64,000 nt of DNA from contig JANWWT010000002.1 of the NCBI GenBank assembly GCA_025055675.1, positions 186,001-250,000 of the forward strand, given 5' to 3'. Of this stretch, positions 20,040 to 28,112 are shown one piece after another. Origin of the DNA: Pseudanabaenaceae cyanobacterium SKYG29. GTDB lineage: Bacteria; Cyanobacteriota; Cyanobacteriia; Pseudanabaenales; Pseudanabaenaceae. A model generated the notes under the pieces. It was not told where the DNA came from, made no database searches, and worked only from the letters and a program-made list of their open reading frames with translations. A program made the position numbers and the translations under genes. Position 1 is the first letter of the stretch. The number at the start of each line of letters is the position of its first letter.

Positions 20040-21086
20040 CTAGTTTAACACTTCGTTGGTGAGGGAGGTTGGGGGTAAGGGTGCCTTGCCGGACTGGAAG
20101 TAGTCGTACACCGTGGCGGAAATTTTGCGGATTAGTTCTTCTGCCGTGCCGTCTTCGGGGGGACGTTTCACCATCACCGTTAAAAAGTAGCGCTTGCCAT
20201 TGGGAGTATCAATCATAGCAGTATCCCCTACCAGAGTAGCGATCGTGCCGGTTTTGTGTCTAACGCGGCTAGTTTCCCCCAGGGGAGCAGCAATTAGATT
20301 ATTGTTTTTGGTCTGGAGCAGAATGTCCATAAACAAGTCACGACTGCGGAGAGACAGTAACTGGTTTTGTTCCACTTTGTTAAACAGTTCCACTAACTCC
20401 TTGGCAGTGGTGGTATTCGTCCCCTGGAGGTCTGGTAGGTAATTGCGCAACCGCGTCTGACTCATGCCCCATTGCTTAAACCGATCGTTGATTGGCTCAA
20501 TCCCCCCTAAACGCTTGATCAGCATATTGGTAGCAGTGTTATCGCTCTCCGTGATCATCAAGGTAGCCACTTCCAGGGCAGGTACTTTTGTCCCCAGCGG
20601 GCGGTCTTGCAGGATACCCGCTTCAGGAGCTTTCACATCCTCTGTCAGTTGCAGCGTTTCATCGAGGGCAATCCCTTGCCGGTCAACCTGTTCTAAAAAG
20701 GCAACCAGAATAGGTAGTTTAATCAAGCTAGCGGCAGCGGTGAGGGTACTGGCATTGATGTCCACATACCCCCCCTGGTCCGGTTCATAGAGCATAACAT
20801 AGAGGGTGAGTTTATCAGCTTCACTTTTGGGGACAAGCTCTTTGATAGCAGCAGCAAGAGTTGGGATTTCCTGTTTTAGGGGCAGGGGTGGAGGAGTAGG
20901 TGCAGTGGGCTGCTGGGCAGCGGGGGAAGGGGGAGCAGGACGATTGAAGAGGGCAGAAACAGTACCGATAATCAAACTGAGAGCCACGAGGGGCACAAGG
21001 ATGACAATCAGCAGGCGAGCCAACAGCAGCCAGAGGGGCATAGGCTTTCTCTGGGCACGACTACGACGCTGCCGCAATCTACGCAT
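20040..21086 (-). CDS. Class A beta-lactamase-like serine hydrolase, membrane-anchored
   Basis: A 348-residue protein with a very basic start (MRRLRQRRSRAQRKP), one membrane helix (about 18-45), a Pro/Ala-rich linker and a penicillin-binding-fold domain. Motifs are S-L-I-K near residue 120 (SxxK nucleophile), S-D-N near 175 (SDN) and H-K-T-G-T near 278 (KTG). In the omega loop, where class A enzymes have ExxLN, it reads LPDLQG. The general base Glu166 is therefore replaced by Asp at best, and deacylation of beta-lactams may be poor. Such proteins are common in cyanobacteria, and a peptidoglycan or peptide substrate is possible. It overlaps trmJ by 8 bases. Confidence 0.82.
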   Translation of the reverse strand: MRRLRQRRSRAQRKPMPLWLLLARLLIVILVPLVALSLIIGTVSALFNRPAPPSPAAQQPTAPTPPPLPLKQEIPTLAAAIKELVPKSEADKLTLYVMLYEPDQGGYVDINASTLTAAASLIKLPILVAFLEQVDRQGIALDETLQLTEDVKAPEAGILQDRPLGTKVPALEVATLMITESDNTATNMLIKRLGGIEPINDRFKQWGMSQTRLRNYLPDLQGTNTTTAKELVELFNKVEQNQLLSLRSRDLFMDILLQTKNNNLIAAPLGETSRVRHKTGTIATLVGDTAMIDTPNGKRYFLTVMVKRPPEDGTAEELIRKISATVYDYFQSGKAPLPPTSLTNEVLN

Positions 21087-21789
21087 GGGTTTTATTCCCC
21101 TCTACCGCCCACTGTACCTGACTGAGGATGCCCCTGAGCATCGTCACTTCCTCTTGGGTTAACTGCGCACGCTGCACCATTTTACGGAATTTTTGCATGC
21201 GGGCAAAAGCAGTATGGGGGTAAAGGTAGCCAATTTGCAATAAAACCCGTTCTAAGTGACTGAACAAGCCCTCGATCGCTTCCACGGGGGCAGGCACGAT
21301 CGGTGGGGGGGTGGGGTCATCTACCTGGGACAGCCGCCATTGGTAACAACAGATTGCCACTGCTTGGGCGAGATTGAGGGAAGGGTAGGCTGCCACCGTG
21401 GGAATGGTGATTACCCCTTGACAGTACTGTAGTTCCTCCTTGCTCAGTCCTCTGTCTTCTGCGCCAAACACGAGGGCACTTTCTCCTACTCCTTGCAACC
21501 AGGCTATACCCTGGGGGGGGCTGACACAGGTCAAACAATTGTTTGAGCGACCACAGGTACCTAATACCCGTTGGCAACCTGTAAGAGCTGCAGGCAGGGA
21601 GGGGAAAATCTGAGCCTTGGCGAGAACATCCTGGGCGTGGACTGCCATTTGCTTAGCTTCTGAGTCATAGGGACTGCACAGGGGATTGACCAGATGTAAC
21701 CGATCGAGTCCCATATTTTTCATCACTCTGGCAACAGCCCCTAAATTTAACGCGCCTTGGGTCTCTACCAGGACAATTCTTAAGGACAT
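21079..21789 (-). CDS. trmJ: TrmJ-type tRNA/rRNA 2'-O-methyltransferase (SPOUT)
   Basis: This 236-residue protein has the SPOUT/SpoU motifs. RIVLVETQGALNLGAVARVMKNMGL is at the N-terminus (motif 1, written in outline), LVFGAEDRGLSKEEL is near residue 105 (motif 2, knot), and IPTVAAYPSLNLAQAVAICCY is near 125 (motif 3). The C-terminal helical extension is as in TrmJ, which methylates the ribose at position 32 of tRNA. The substrate is inferred from family only. It ends 8 bases inside the following gene on the same strand. Confidence 0.85.
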   Translation of the reverse strand: MSLRIVLVETQGALNLGAVARVMKNMGLDRLHLVNPLCSPYDSEAKQMAVHAQDVLAKAQIFPSLPAALTGCQRVLGTCGRSNNCLTCVSPPQGIAWLQGVGESALVFGAEDRGLSKEELQYCQGVITIPTVAAYPSLNLAQAVAICCYQWRLSQVDDPTPPPIVPAPVEAIEGLFSHLERVLLQIGYLYPHTAFARMQKFRKMVQRAQLTQEEVTMLRGILSQVQWAVEGNKTHA

Positions 21790-21857
21790 ACTGCGCTTAT
21801 ATAACTAATAGTTTTATGCTACCTTAGGAGGGACAATTACTACTAGATAGGGGCAAA

Positions 21858-22919
21858 ATGGAGACTTGGTTGGTCACAGGGGGAGCGGGTTTTATTGGTG
21901 GTAACTTTGTGCTACTAGCCAGGCAGAAACAGTGGGCAAATATTGTCAATCTCGACAAACTAACCTATGCAGGTAATCTACAAACATTGCAGTCCTTGCG
22001 TAACGATCGGGGTCATCATTTCATCCAAGGGGACATCGGTAATCGGGAGTTAGTCAAATATATTCTGGAACAGTTTGCTATTACAAAAATTATCAATTTT
22101 GCAGCAGAAAGTCATGTCGATCGTTCTATTCTTGCCCCTGACAGCTTTATCCAGACAAACATTGTAGGCACTTTCCATCTGCTAGAGGTAGCAAAAAATT
22201 ACTGGCAAAATCTAACCCCAGCCGCACAGGACAATTTTCGCTTCCTGCATGTTTCCACGGATGAAGTCTATGGTAGTTTGAGCTTTACTGACCCCCCTTT
22301 TACGGAAGAAACACCCTATGCCCCCAATAGCCCCTACAGTGCTTCTAAAGCCGCTGCTGACCACCTCGTACGATCGTTTCACCACACCTATAAATTGCCT
22401 ACCCTCACCACTAACTGTTCTAACAACTATGGACCCTATCAATTCCCCGAAAAATTAATTCCCCTCACCATTCTCAATGCCTACGAAAATAAACCAATTC
22501 CTGTCTACGGCAAAGGGGAAAATGTGCGGGATTGGTTGTATGTAACTGACCACTGTGAAGCTATCTATCAAGTCCTCACCCAGGGTAGACCAGGGGAAAC
22601 CTACAATATCGGCGGCGAAAGTGAAAAACCCAACCTAGAAGTGGTGACAACAATCTGCACTATCTTAGATGAAATTGACCCCCAACCCACTAGCCGTACC
22701 TCCCTCATTACCTTTGTCAAAGACCGCCCTGGCCACGACCTACGCTATGCTATCAACTGCAGCAAAATCAAAACCCAATTGGGCTGGCAACCCCAGGAGA
22801 ATTTCGCCAGTGGCATCAGAAAAACGATCGAGTGGTACCTCAATAATTTAGCTTGGGTGAACGGCGTGCGATCGGGTGCCTATCGCCAGTGGCTAAAACA
22901 AAACTATGACGATCGCTAA
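21858..22919 (+). CDS. rfbB: dTDP-glucose 4,6-dehydratase
   Basis: This 353-residue extended SDR enzyme converts dTDP-glucose to dTDP-4-keto-6-deoxyglucose for rhamnose and other deoxysugars of surface polysaccharide. The NAD-binding GGAGFIGGNF is at residue 7, NFAAESHVDRSILAPDSFI near 80, the catalytic Thr-Asp-Glu in HVSTDEVYG near 130, Y-S-A-S-K near 165 and NCSNNYGPYQFPEKLIPL near 190. No other rfb genes adjoin it. Confidence 0.94.
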   Translation: METWLVTGGAGFIGGNFVLLARQKQWANIVNLDKLTYAGNLQTLQSLRNDRGHHFIQGDIGNRELVKYILEQFAITKIINFAAESHVDRSILAPDSFIQTNIVGTFHLLEVAKNYWQNLTPAAQDNFRFLHVSTDEVYGSLSFTDPPFTEETPYAPNSPYSASKAAADHLVRSFHHTYKLPTLTTNCSNNYGPYQFPEKLIPLTILNAYENKPIPVYGKGENVRDWLYVTDHCEAIYQVLTQGRPGETYNIGGESEKPNLEVVTTICTILDEIDPQPTSRTSLITFVKDRPGHDLRYAINCSKIKTQLGWQPQENFASGIRKTIEWYLNNLAWVNGVRSGAYRQWLKQNYDDR

Positions 22920-23002
22920 AGCTTTTGTTAAAAATCTCTGAGCAGGGAGTGCCCGATCGGTAAGAGGAGATTAAATTAAAAAGGAGCTAGGGCAACGCCA
23001 CT

Positions 23003-23617
23003 ATGAAACAACCACCTGTACAAGATTTTATTCCCCCTGGGCACCTCAACATTATGGGTTTGATCCACGAGTCGGCGGTGAATGGACCAGGGCGACGGGC
23101 GGTAGTGTGGGTACAGGGCTGTCAGCAAGCATGTCTCGGCTGTTTTAACCCCCAGTCCTGGGAGTTTGTCCCTAACCAGATTGTCCCTGCCCCTGACCTG
23201 GCAGCGCAAATTTTAGCTAATCCCCACAACGAAGGGGTAACATTTTCAGGGGGGGAACCCTTCTGGCAAGCAGAGGCACTGACGGAGTTAGCCAAGTTGT
23301 TGAGAGCTGAGGGCTTAAGTGTGATGTCCTTTACAGGCTTTACCCTGGAAGAATTGCGCTCCCCCCAGGCTCCCCCCTACAGCCAAGCCCTCCTAGACCA
23401 GTTGGACATATTGATCGATGGTCCCTATGTGCAATCCCTGGCGGTCAACTCCCCTGATTCCTTGGTTTCTTCCCGCAACCAAAGAGTCCACGTGTTTAAC
23501 CCTGCCTTTGCCGATCGACTAGATTGGGCTTCCGACCAGGCGGAAATTCACATCCTTAAGGACGGCACGCGTATTATTACTGGTTTTCTTGGCTCCCTCA
23601 ATCTGTCTGCCAACTAA
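23003..23617 (+). CDS. NrdG-like radical SAM activating enzyme
   Basis: A 204-residue protein of the 4Fe-4S single-cluster family. The cluster motif C-x3-C-x2-C is in VQGCQQACLGCFNPQSW near residue 40, the SAM-binding GGE in VTFSGGEPFWQ near 80, and LDILIDGPYVQSLA near 135. Related enzymes activate anaerobic ribonucleotide reductase (NrdD) or other glycyl radical enzymes. No glycyl radical enzyme is nearby, so its partner is unknown. It has a good ribosome site (aaggagc). Confidence 0.85.
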   Translation: MKQPPVQDFIPPGHLNIMGLIHESAVNGPGRRAVVWVQGCQQACLGCFNPQSWEFVPNQIVPAPDLAAQILANPHNEGVTFSGGEPFWQAEALTELAKLLRAEGLSVMSFTGFTLEELRSPQAPPYSQALLDQLDILIDGPYVQSLAVNSPDSLVSSRNQRVHVFNPAFADRLDWASDQAEIHILKDGTRIITGFLGSLNLSAN

Positions 23618-23668
23618 ATACCCCCCGCACCATCACGGAGGGCATCTAGGCAGTGGCTCATAGTCTAT

Positions 23669-23821
23669 CTAGCTAACGTAGGGTTTCCAAGTGTGATCCG
23701 CAGCTTCCTTAACGGTTAAGCCGACTTTGGCAGCAATGCGACCCAGTGCCTTTTCCTGGCGTTGTTGGTCTTGTACACGGTTGTTGATGGTGGCTTGGCG
23801 GAGTTGTTCTTTGATGTTCAT
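23669..23821 (-). CDS. Small protein of unknown function (50 aa)
   Basis: An ATG at 23821 preceded by AAGGAC opens 50 codons to a TAG at 23669. The product begins MNIKEQLRQATINNRVQDQQ and ends EAADHTWKPYVS; it is helical and polar, without cysteines or membrane segments. The Shine-Dalgarno match and even composition support a real gene. I do not recognise the family. Confidence 0.55.
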   Translation of the reverse strand: MNIKEQLRQATINNRVQDQQRQEKALGRIAAKVGLTVKEAADHTWKPYVS

Positions 23822-23911
23822 AACCTTGTCCTTTTTCTATCGACAATTACATTATACAGAAAATTCTGTAGCTTATGCTACCAAAATATCAAAATTTACA
23901 AAAATACATCT

Positions 23912-24514
23912 TTAGGCAGGGCGGTAGGTGGTGAGCCACTCCCAGAAGTTACGCCAGAGTTTGACCAGCCAGGCTTCCAGGCGGGCGACTAGCCGATCGA
24001 GCCAGAGCAGGAAGTTAATTAGGGGACTGTAGACGTAGCCGAGGGAGGTGGCAGGGGTATCAATCCAGGCTTGCAGGGGTGGTTCGGGGGGGTCTAGTTT
24101 AACGGAGGTGACTTCGAGGGGTAATTCAGGAGGGGGGAGGGGGGGCCAGGGTTCCGTGTCGTTCTCGTAGGCTTGTTGGGTGGGGGAGAGCCTAGGTCGA
24201 CGGAGGAAATAGTCCATGGCTTCTTCTAGGAGGGTGCGCCAACGGTGGAGTATGATCGCGCGGGGGCGGGGGGAGAGGGTGTTTGCAGGGGCAGTAGGAG
24301 AACTCAAGTCAGCGGGGGGAGGCGAGTAGAGGGGGGAGGTAGTTTTACCTCTTAGCAAGTGCGGTAGGGTGTCTTGGCAGAACTGAGCAACGGCTTGGAG
24401 GGTTTGCGGGGCTTTTGCTAGCCAGTGGTGGAGGGCATGGCGTAATTTTCTGCCCCATTGGAAGGGTAGTGACTGGTAAATCCAACGAAACAAACGGCTT
24501 TGGAAGGGAGGCAT
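23912..24514 (-). CDS. Proline-rich protein with amphipathic Trp-rich ends, unknown
   Basis: A 200-residue reading frame. The ends are rich in Trp, Leu and Arg (SRLFRWIYQSLPFQWGRKLR at the start; LVKLWRNFWEWLTTYRP at the end). The middle is Pro-rich (YSPPPADLSSPTAPANTLSP and PPLPPPELPLEV). No clear membrane helix is seen, although the ends could lie on a membrane surface. It is divergent from the CGLD27 gene, so a shared promoter region of about 50 bases is likely. I do not recognise the family. Confidence 0.6.
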   Translation of the reverse strand: MPPFQSRLFRWIYQSLPFQWGRKLRHALHHWLAKAPQTLQAVAQFCQDTLPHLLRGKTTSPLYSPPPADLSSPTAPANTLSPRPRAIILHRWRTLLEEAMDYFLRRPRLSPTQQAYENDTEPWPPLPPPELPLEVTSVKLDPPEPPLQAWIDTPATSLGYVYSPLINFLLWLDRLVARLEAWLVKLWRNFWEWLTTYRPA

Positions 24515-24566
24515 GGCAGTCGTGCTATCATCAGTCAGTAGGAGCTATTGTGCCATAGCGGGCATT

Positions 24567-25046
24567 ATGACTAATCCCGTTCCCCCCGAACAACAACCCT
24601 TGAACGAGTTTACGGCACTTAGTGAATCCTATTTTTTCGCTTGGGGCAAGGCGGAGGGTTGGCGGTTTTGGCGAGTAGTGCTCTGCATCTGGTTGGGCTG
24701 GTCGGTGGTGGCTATTCCCCTGGCAATGGCGAGTTTTGATCCCCATAAGCAATTGGGTAAGTTCCTCAGTGCCACGGGAGCAGGGGCATCGATCGGTCTA
24801 GCTTTTATTCTGCTGCGCCTCTTTCTGGGCTGGAGTTATGTCTATCACCGCCTAAATAGTGACACCATTCTCTATGAAGAAACAGGCTGGTACGATGGAC
24901 AAATCTGGCAAAAATCAGAGGTGGAACTGGCACAACATCGCCTAATTGCCAATTACCAAGTGTTGCCGATTTTGCGACGGATTCGTGCGGTGGGGTTAGT
25001 AGTGACAGTGGTGCTGGGGGTGAGTTTGGCAGGGGCGATTTTTTAG
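24567..25046 (+). CDS. Ycf36/CGLD27 (DUF1230) membrane protein
   Basis: About 159 residues from the ATG at 24567 (MTNPVPPEQQPLNEF). It has two membrane segments near residues 35-55 and 65-90, and a third at the C-terminus. The conserved blocks ESYFFAWG and ILYEETGWYDGQIWQKSEVEL are typical of DUF1230. This family is conserved in cyanobacteria, red plastids (ycf36) and plants (CGLD27, linked to iron homeostasis in chloroplasts). The longer reading to 24513 overlaps the divergent neighbour and lacks support. Confidence 0.8.
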   Translation: MTNPVPPEQQPLNEFTALSESYFFAWGKAEGWRFWRVVLCIWLGWSVVAIPLAMASFDPHKQLGKFLSATGAGASIGLAFILLRLFLGWSYVYHRLNSDTILYEETGWYDGQIWQKSEVELAQHRLIANYQVLPILRRIRAVGLVVTVVLGVSLAGAIF

Positions 25047-25120
25047 GAATGCTTGCCTTAACGGGGGGAAAGCGCTAAATTCTACGGCAGACCATTTCAC
25101 ATGACTTGAGGGAGGAGGGT

Positions 25121-25336
25121 GTGAATTCCCGATCGTTAAAAATAGACACCTCAATACTCCATGCGGCAAAGCAGGCTTACCGCTCCTACATGGATGCCTA
25201 CGACGACCAGTTGCCTCGTCCCCTGGGGATCGCTGTCAATCGCTATGACCTCACGGGCAAACTAGTGTTCCGTAAACCGATCCTCCTGCCCCAGGAAAGT
25301 TTTGTGCCGATCGAGGTGGTGGAATCCCACCGTTAG
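25121..25336 (+). CDS. Small conserved-type protein (71 aa), unknown
   Basis: Starts at a GTG with a strong ribosome site (ggaggagggt) and reads VNSRSLKIDTSILHAAKQAY at the N-terminus. AVNRYDLTGKLVFRKPILLP follows, and it ends VVESHR. No motifs are recognised. Its end overlaps the convergent DivIVA-like gene stop by 4 bases. Confidence 0.55.
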   Translation: MNSRSLKIDTSILHAAKQAYRSYMDAYDDQLPRPLGIAVNRYDLTGKLVFRKPILLPQESFVPIEVVESHR

Positions 25337-25941
25337 CTCAGTTCTTTGCGTCCGTTTTGTACTACTCTCAGCATCTCCAGCAGTTGGGCTTCCAGGTTGC
25401 TCAGGATTTTATCGGAATAGGCATCTGCCCCGCGTTGCATTTGCTCTACTTCCGCTGCCACCCGCTGCCGTAGGCTCTCTAATTCTTTTTGCGCTTGGTT
25501 GCGTCTCTGGGTTACTTCGTTAATGACCTCATTGCGCATAGCTTCGCATTCCCGTTGCGTTTGCTGCAGTAATTCCTGGGCTGCTGCCTCGGCTTGCCGC
25601 ATAATTGTTGACTCTTCCACTAGCCGTTCTGCCCGCTGTTGTGCCATCTCGATCGTGCGTTGGGCGTAGCGCTCTGATTCAGTGATAATCTGCTCGCGGT
25701 ATTGCAGGATTTCCTCTGCTTTGGCAATGGATTCGGGAATAGCTAGCCTCACCTGGTCGATTTGCTGACACAATTTCTCTTCGTCCAGGATTGCCTTGCC
25801 CATAAAGTGAATGCCTGTATCGATAACTAGCTCCTCTAATTTGTCCAGTTCCTGGTGCAGTTTCATGTAATATTTGACTTGGTCTTCGCTAATCTGCGTC
25901 AGTTCCTGGGGAGAAAGGGGAGACAAGTTTTCCGACAGCAT
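25333..25941 (-). CDS. Coiled-coil DivIVA-like protein
   Basis: About 202 residues from MLSENLSPLSPQELTQISED. The first 60 residues are mixed helix. From about residue 75 almost to the end it is a continuous charged coiled coil (YREQIITESERYAQRTIEMA, ERLVEESTIMRQAEAAAQEL, QAQKELESLRQRVAAEVEQM), as in cyanobacterial DivIVA-like or ATPase-subunit-b-like proteins. A role in cell-division or pole organisation is only family-level inference. A GTG at 25971 would lengthen it by ten residues into the coaD stop region. Confidence 0.65.
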   Translation of the reverse strand: MLSENLSPLSPQELTQISEDQVKYYMKLHQELDKLEELVIDTGIHFMGKAILDEEKLCQQIDQVRLAIPESIAKAEEILQYREQIITESERYAQRTIEMAQQRAERLVEESTIMRQAEAAAQELLQQTQRECEAMRNEVINEVTQRRNQAQKELESLRQRVAAEVEQMQRGADAYSDKILSNLEAQLLEMLRVVQNGRKELS

Positions 25942-25963
25942 CGTTTTTTCCCATGTGACAGGC

Positions 25964-26470
25964 TTAACCACTTATCATACCAGACTTGATGCCATAGCGG
26001 CACTCCAGGGCAGCCACGATCGGGGGGGGGACGAGATGATCGATTGCTCCCCCTAGACGGGCAATTTCTTTCACGACACTGCTGCTCAAAAAGCTGTACT
26101 CCGTTTTGGTAGTGAGAAAGACAGTTTCAATTTCTTTGGCGAGGGTCTTGTTGATATGCGCCATTTGTAGCTCTAACTCAAAATCCGACACCGCCCGTAG
26201 TCCCCGAATCAATACCCTAGCTCCCTGCAGGCGGGCATAGTTCACTGTCAAGCCTGTAAAACTATCAACCCTAACATTGGGTAGGTGTGCCACTACGTCC
26301 TTGATCTGCTCTACTCGTTCTTCTAGGGTAAATAGGGGGGTCTTCTGGGGATTGCGTACTACCGCTACGATCACCTGGTCAAACAAAACACTCGATCGGG
26401 TAATAATATCCAAGTGCCCGAAGGTGATGGGGTCAAAGCTACCAGGATAGACAGCAATCAGATTCATCAC
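25964..26470 (-). CDS. coaD: Phosphopantetheine adenylyltransferase
   Basis: This 168-residue enzyme makes dephospho-CoA from 4'-phosphopantetheine and ATP. The nucleotidyltransferase motif [15 protein letters not shown] is at residue 8, [21 protein letters not shown] near 90 (substrate site) and [18 protein letters not shown] near 125. Length is normal. The start is MMNL or MNL. Confidence 0.96.
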   Translation of the reverse strand: MMNLIAVYPGSFDPITFGHLDIITRSSVLFDQVIVAVVRNPQKTPLFTLEERVEQIKDVVAHLPNVRVDSFTGLTVNYARLQGARVLIRGLRAVSDFELELQMAHINKTLAKEIETVFLTTKTEYSFLSSSVVKEIARLGGAIDHLVPPPIVAALECRYGIKSGMISG

Positions 26471-26747
26471 AGACTCCTAATTCCACCCCGACTAATCTCA
26501 AGGACTGGTCATGGGTGCTATTGCTACAATACTACCATCCTGATCAGGGGGTCGGTGGGAGTAGGTATACTTTTGTTCTCCACATGTTTTTAGAGATGCC
26601 CTTGAACCTCAGAAAGAATGACGAAAAACTACCTAATACCAGTACCTGAACAAAGGAATGTGACTAAATCTTGGTTGTATTGCGCCATCAAATTTCTTTA
26701 GTGCTTCTTCAAAAGATTACACGATTAACCTAGGCAAATCTCACAGG
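26471..26747. other. Intergenic region, nothing recognised
   Basis: About 280 bases upstream of coaD and downstream of the small 26.8 kb reading frames. It should contain the coaD promoter. I see no tRNA, repeat or convincing gene. Confidence 0.5.
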
Positions 26748-26938
26748 CTAGGAGTCTTTCTGCCAAAACTCCCGCTTCTTTATGTTTAACTCTTGCCATA
26801 TCTGTTTCTGTCTCTCGCTTAGTTCCCCACCCTCTTCAATATACTCCGCTAGCTGACCGTAGTTAAATTTGTCAATAAACATTTACTCAAACCCTCTTGG
26901 GTGGTCAGGGGAAAAATTTCTTTATCTTGATACTCCAT
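26748..26938 (-). pseudogene. Small gene, probably split by a frameshift
   Basis: An ATG at 26938 behind GAGGTG starts MEYQDKEIFPLTTQEGLSKC and ends after 29 codons. An overlapping frame from the ATG at 26882 reads MFIDKFNYGQLAEYIEEGGE, then LSERQKQIWQELNIKKREFW, and ends QKDS. Only the first has a good ribosome site and only the second has a sensible C-terminus. A one-base shift near 26880 would join them into one ~60-residue protein. Either this is a frameshifted gene or two overlapping tiny genes. The family is unknown. Confidence 0.45.
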
Positions 26939-27106
26939 ATAAGTCACCTCAGCTGTTAAATCTATTGTAGAAGAAGGTCTTTGCTAATCCTATAACTAGG
27001 AGGGGGGGAATTCTTCCACACTCAGCAGTAAGTGCGTTTGCTCCTGGAGGACGGTTCTTAGGAGGCAAATTTCTATGCCTTAATACCAGTAATAACCGAG
27101 CATCTT

Positions 27107-28024
27107 TCAGAGCCGATCGGTAGTTTGAATTGCTTTGGCATTGCGCCGCCATTGTTCTGGTTTGATGCGCTTTAGGGCTGAGCCATTAAATTTTTGCTCC
27201 CATTCTTGGTCTGTCATTTCTGCTAGTTCTGTAGGGTCAGGGTTGAGGTTGCCAGGATAGGGGTGGAATTCTGCCACTGTTGTCTCTTTGGCAAATTTGC
27301 GATTCCAGGGGCATACATCCTGGCAGATGTCACAGCCTGCTACCCAGTTCTGCAGGTTTTCCACGATGGCGGGGGGGAGGATAGGGGCGCGATTCTCGAT
27401 CGTGTGATAGGCAATACATTTACGGGCATCTACAACAAAAGGGGCAACGATCGCTTGGGTCGGACAGGCAACAATGCAGCGAATGCAGGTGCCGCAGTGT
27501 TCAGTGTGGGGACGATCGGGTTCTAGGTCTAGGGTGGTGAGGACTTCACCGAGGAATACCCAGGAGCCGTAGTCTTTGGTAATCAGGTTGCTGTGTTTGC
27601 CAATCCAACCAATGCCTGCCCGCTCTGCCCAGGCTTTTTCCATGATCGGTCCTGTGTCAACATAGTAGCGGGTTTGACATGGGGTTTGCGCTTCTATCCA
27701 CTGTGCCAGTTGTTTGAGTTTTTTGCCTAGTACTTTGTGGTAATCCTTGCCCCAGCCGTAACGGGAGATTTTCGCCCGATCGTTTCTGTGCTTGTGGGGA
27801 GTGTAGTAGTTGAGGGCAACGCTGATTACTGATTTCACACCGGGGAGTATTTGGTTGATGTCCTGTCGCTTGGGATTGCGCATCCACTCCATGTCGGCAT
27901 GATAACCCCGATCGAGCCAGGCTCGTAGTCTTTCTACTTCTTGTCCAGGGGTAGCAGGAGCGATTCCTACTTTCGTAAATCCTAGACTAAGGGCATAGTC
28001 TTTGACGGCTTGGGCAGTCAGCAT
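27107..28024 (-). CDS. queG: Epoxyqueuosine reductase
   Basis: About 305 residues from MLTAQAVKDYALSLGFTKVG. This cobalamin-dependent [4Fe-4S] enzyme performs the last step of queuosine synthesis in tRNA. Key parts are YYVDTGPIMEKAWAERAGIG near residue 130, then two ferredoxin-type clusters, CGTCIRCIVACPTQAI near 185 and CDICQDVCPWNRKF near 235, and a C-terminal helical region. The frame is open upstream to 28135 through four 15-base repeats that would add an LPNQS-type repetitive N-terminus. The homologous core begins at 28024, which I prefer although no clear ribosome site is visible. Its cobalamin need links it to the B12 operon at 37-42 kb. Confidence 0.92.
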   Translation of the reverse strand: MLTAQAVKDYALSLGFTKVGIAPATPGQEVERLRAWLDRGYHADMEWMRNPKRQDINQILPGVKSVISVALNYYTPHKHRNDRAKISRYGWGKDYHKVLGKKLKQLAQWIEAQTPCQTRYYVDTGPIMEKAWAERAGIGWIGKHSNLITKDYGSWVFLGEVLTTLDLEPDRPHTEHCGTCIRCIVACPTQAIVAPFVVDARKCIAYHTIENRAPILPPAIVENLQNWVAGCDICQDVCPWNRKFAKETTVAEFHPYPGNLNPDPTELAEMTDQEWEQKFNGSALKRIKPEQWRRNAKAIQTTDRL

Positions 28025-28026
28025 AA

Positions 28027-28094
28027 GGCTTCGGTTCGGCAAGCTCTGGTTCGACAGGCTCTGGTTCGGCAAGCTCTGGTTCGGCAAGCTCACC
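28027..28094. repeat. Four tandem 15-base repeats (TTCGGCAAGCTCTGG type)
   Basis: Consecutive units run TTCGGCAAGCTCTGG, TTCGACAGGCTCTGG, TTCGGCAAGCTCTGG, TTCGGCAAGCTCACC, preceded by a partial unit. The unit length keeps frame with queG upstream codons and reads LPNQS/LSNQS on that strand. It is related to the GAGCTCGCCGAA block of mini-element copy C. Confidence 0.85.
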
Positions 28095-28112
28095 AGGCGG
28101 GGGAGGGCTTGG

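Noticed and set aside
22920-23002. Possible regulatory RNA between rfbB and the NrdG-like gene
   Set aside because: Only a short spacer with a ribosome site; no stable hairpin or conserved motif was recognised.
24300-24345. Purine- and GGGGGAG-rich run that could be a repeat array
   Set aside because: It is the Pro-rich segment of the 200-residue protein on the other strand; no regular unit.
26949-27152. 67-codon minus-strand frame between queG and the small 26.8 kb gene
   Set aside because: Its first part overlaps the queG end in another frame and the rest looks like random translation.
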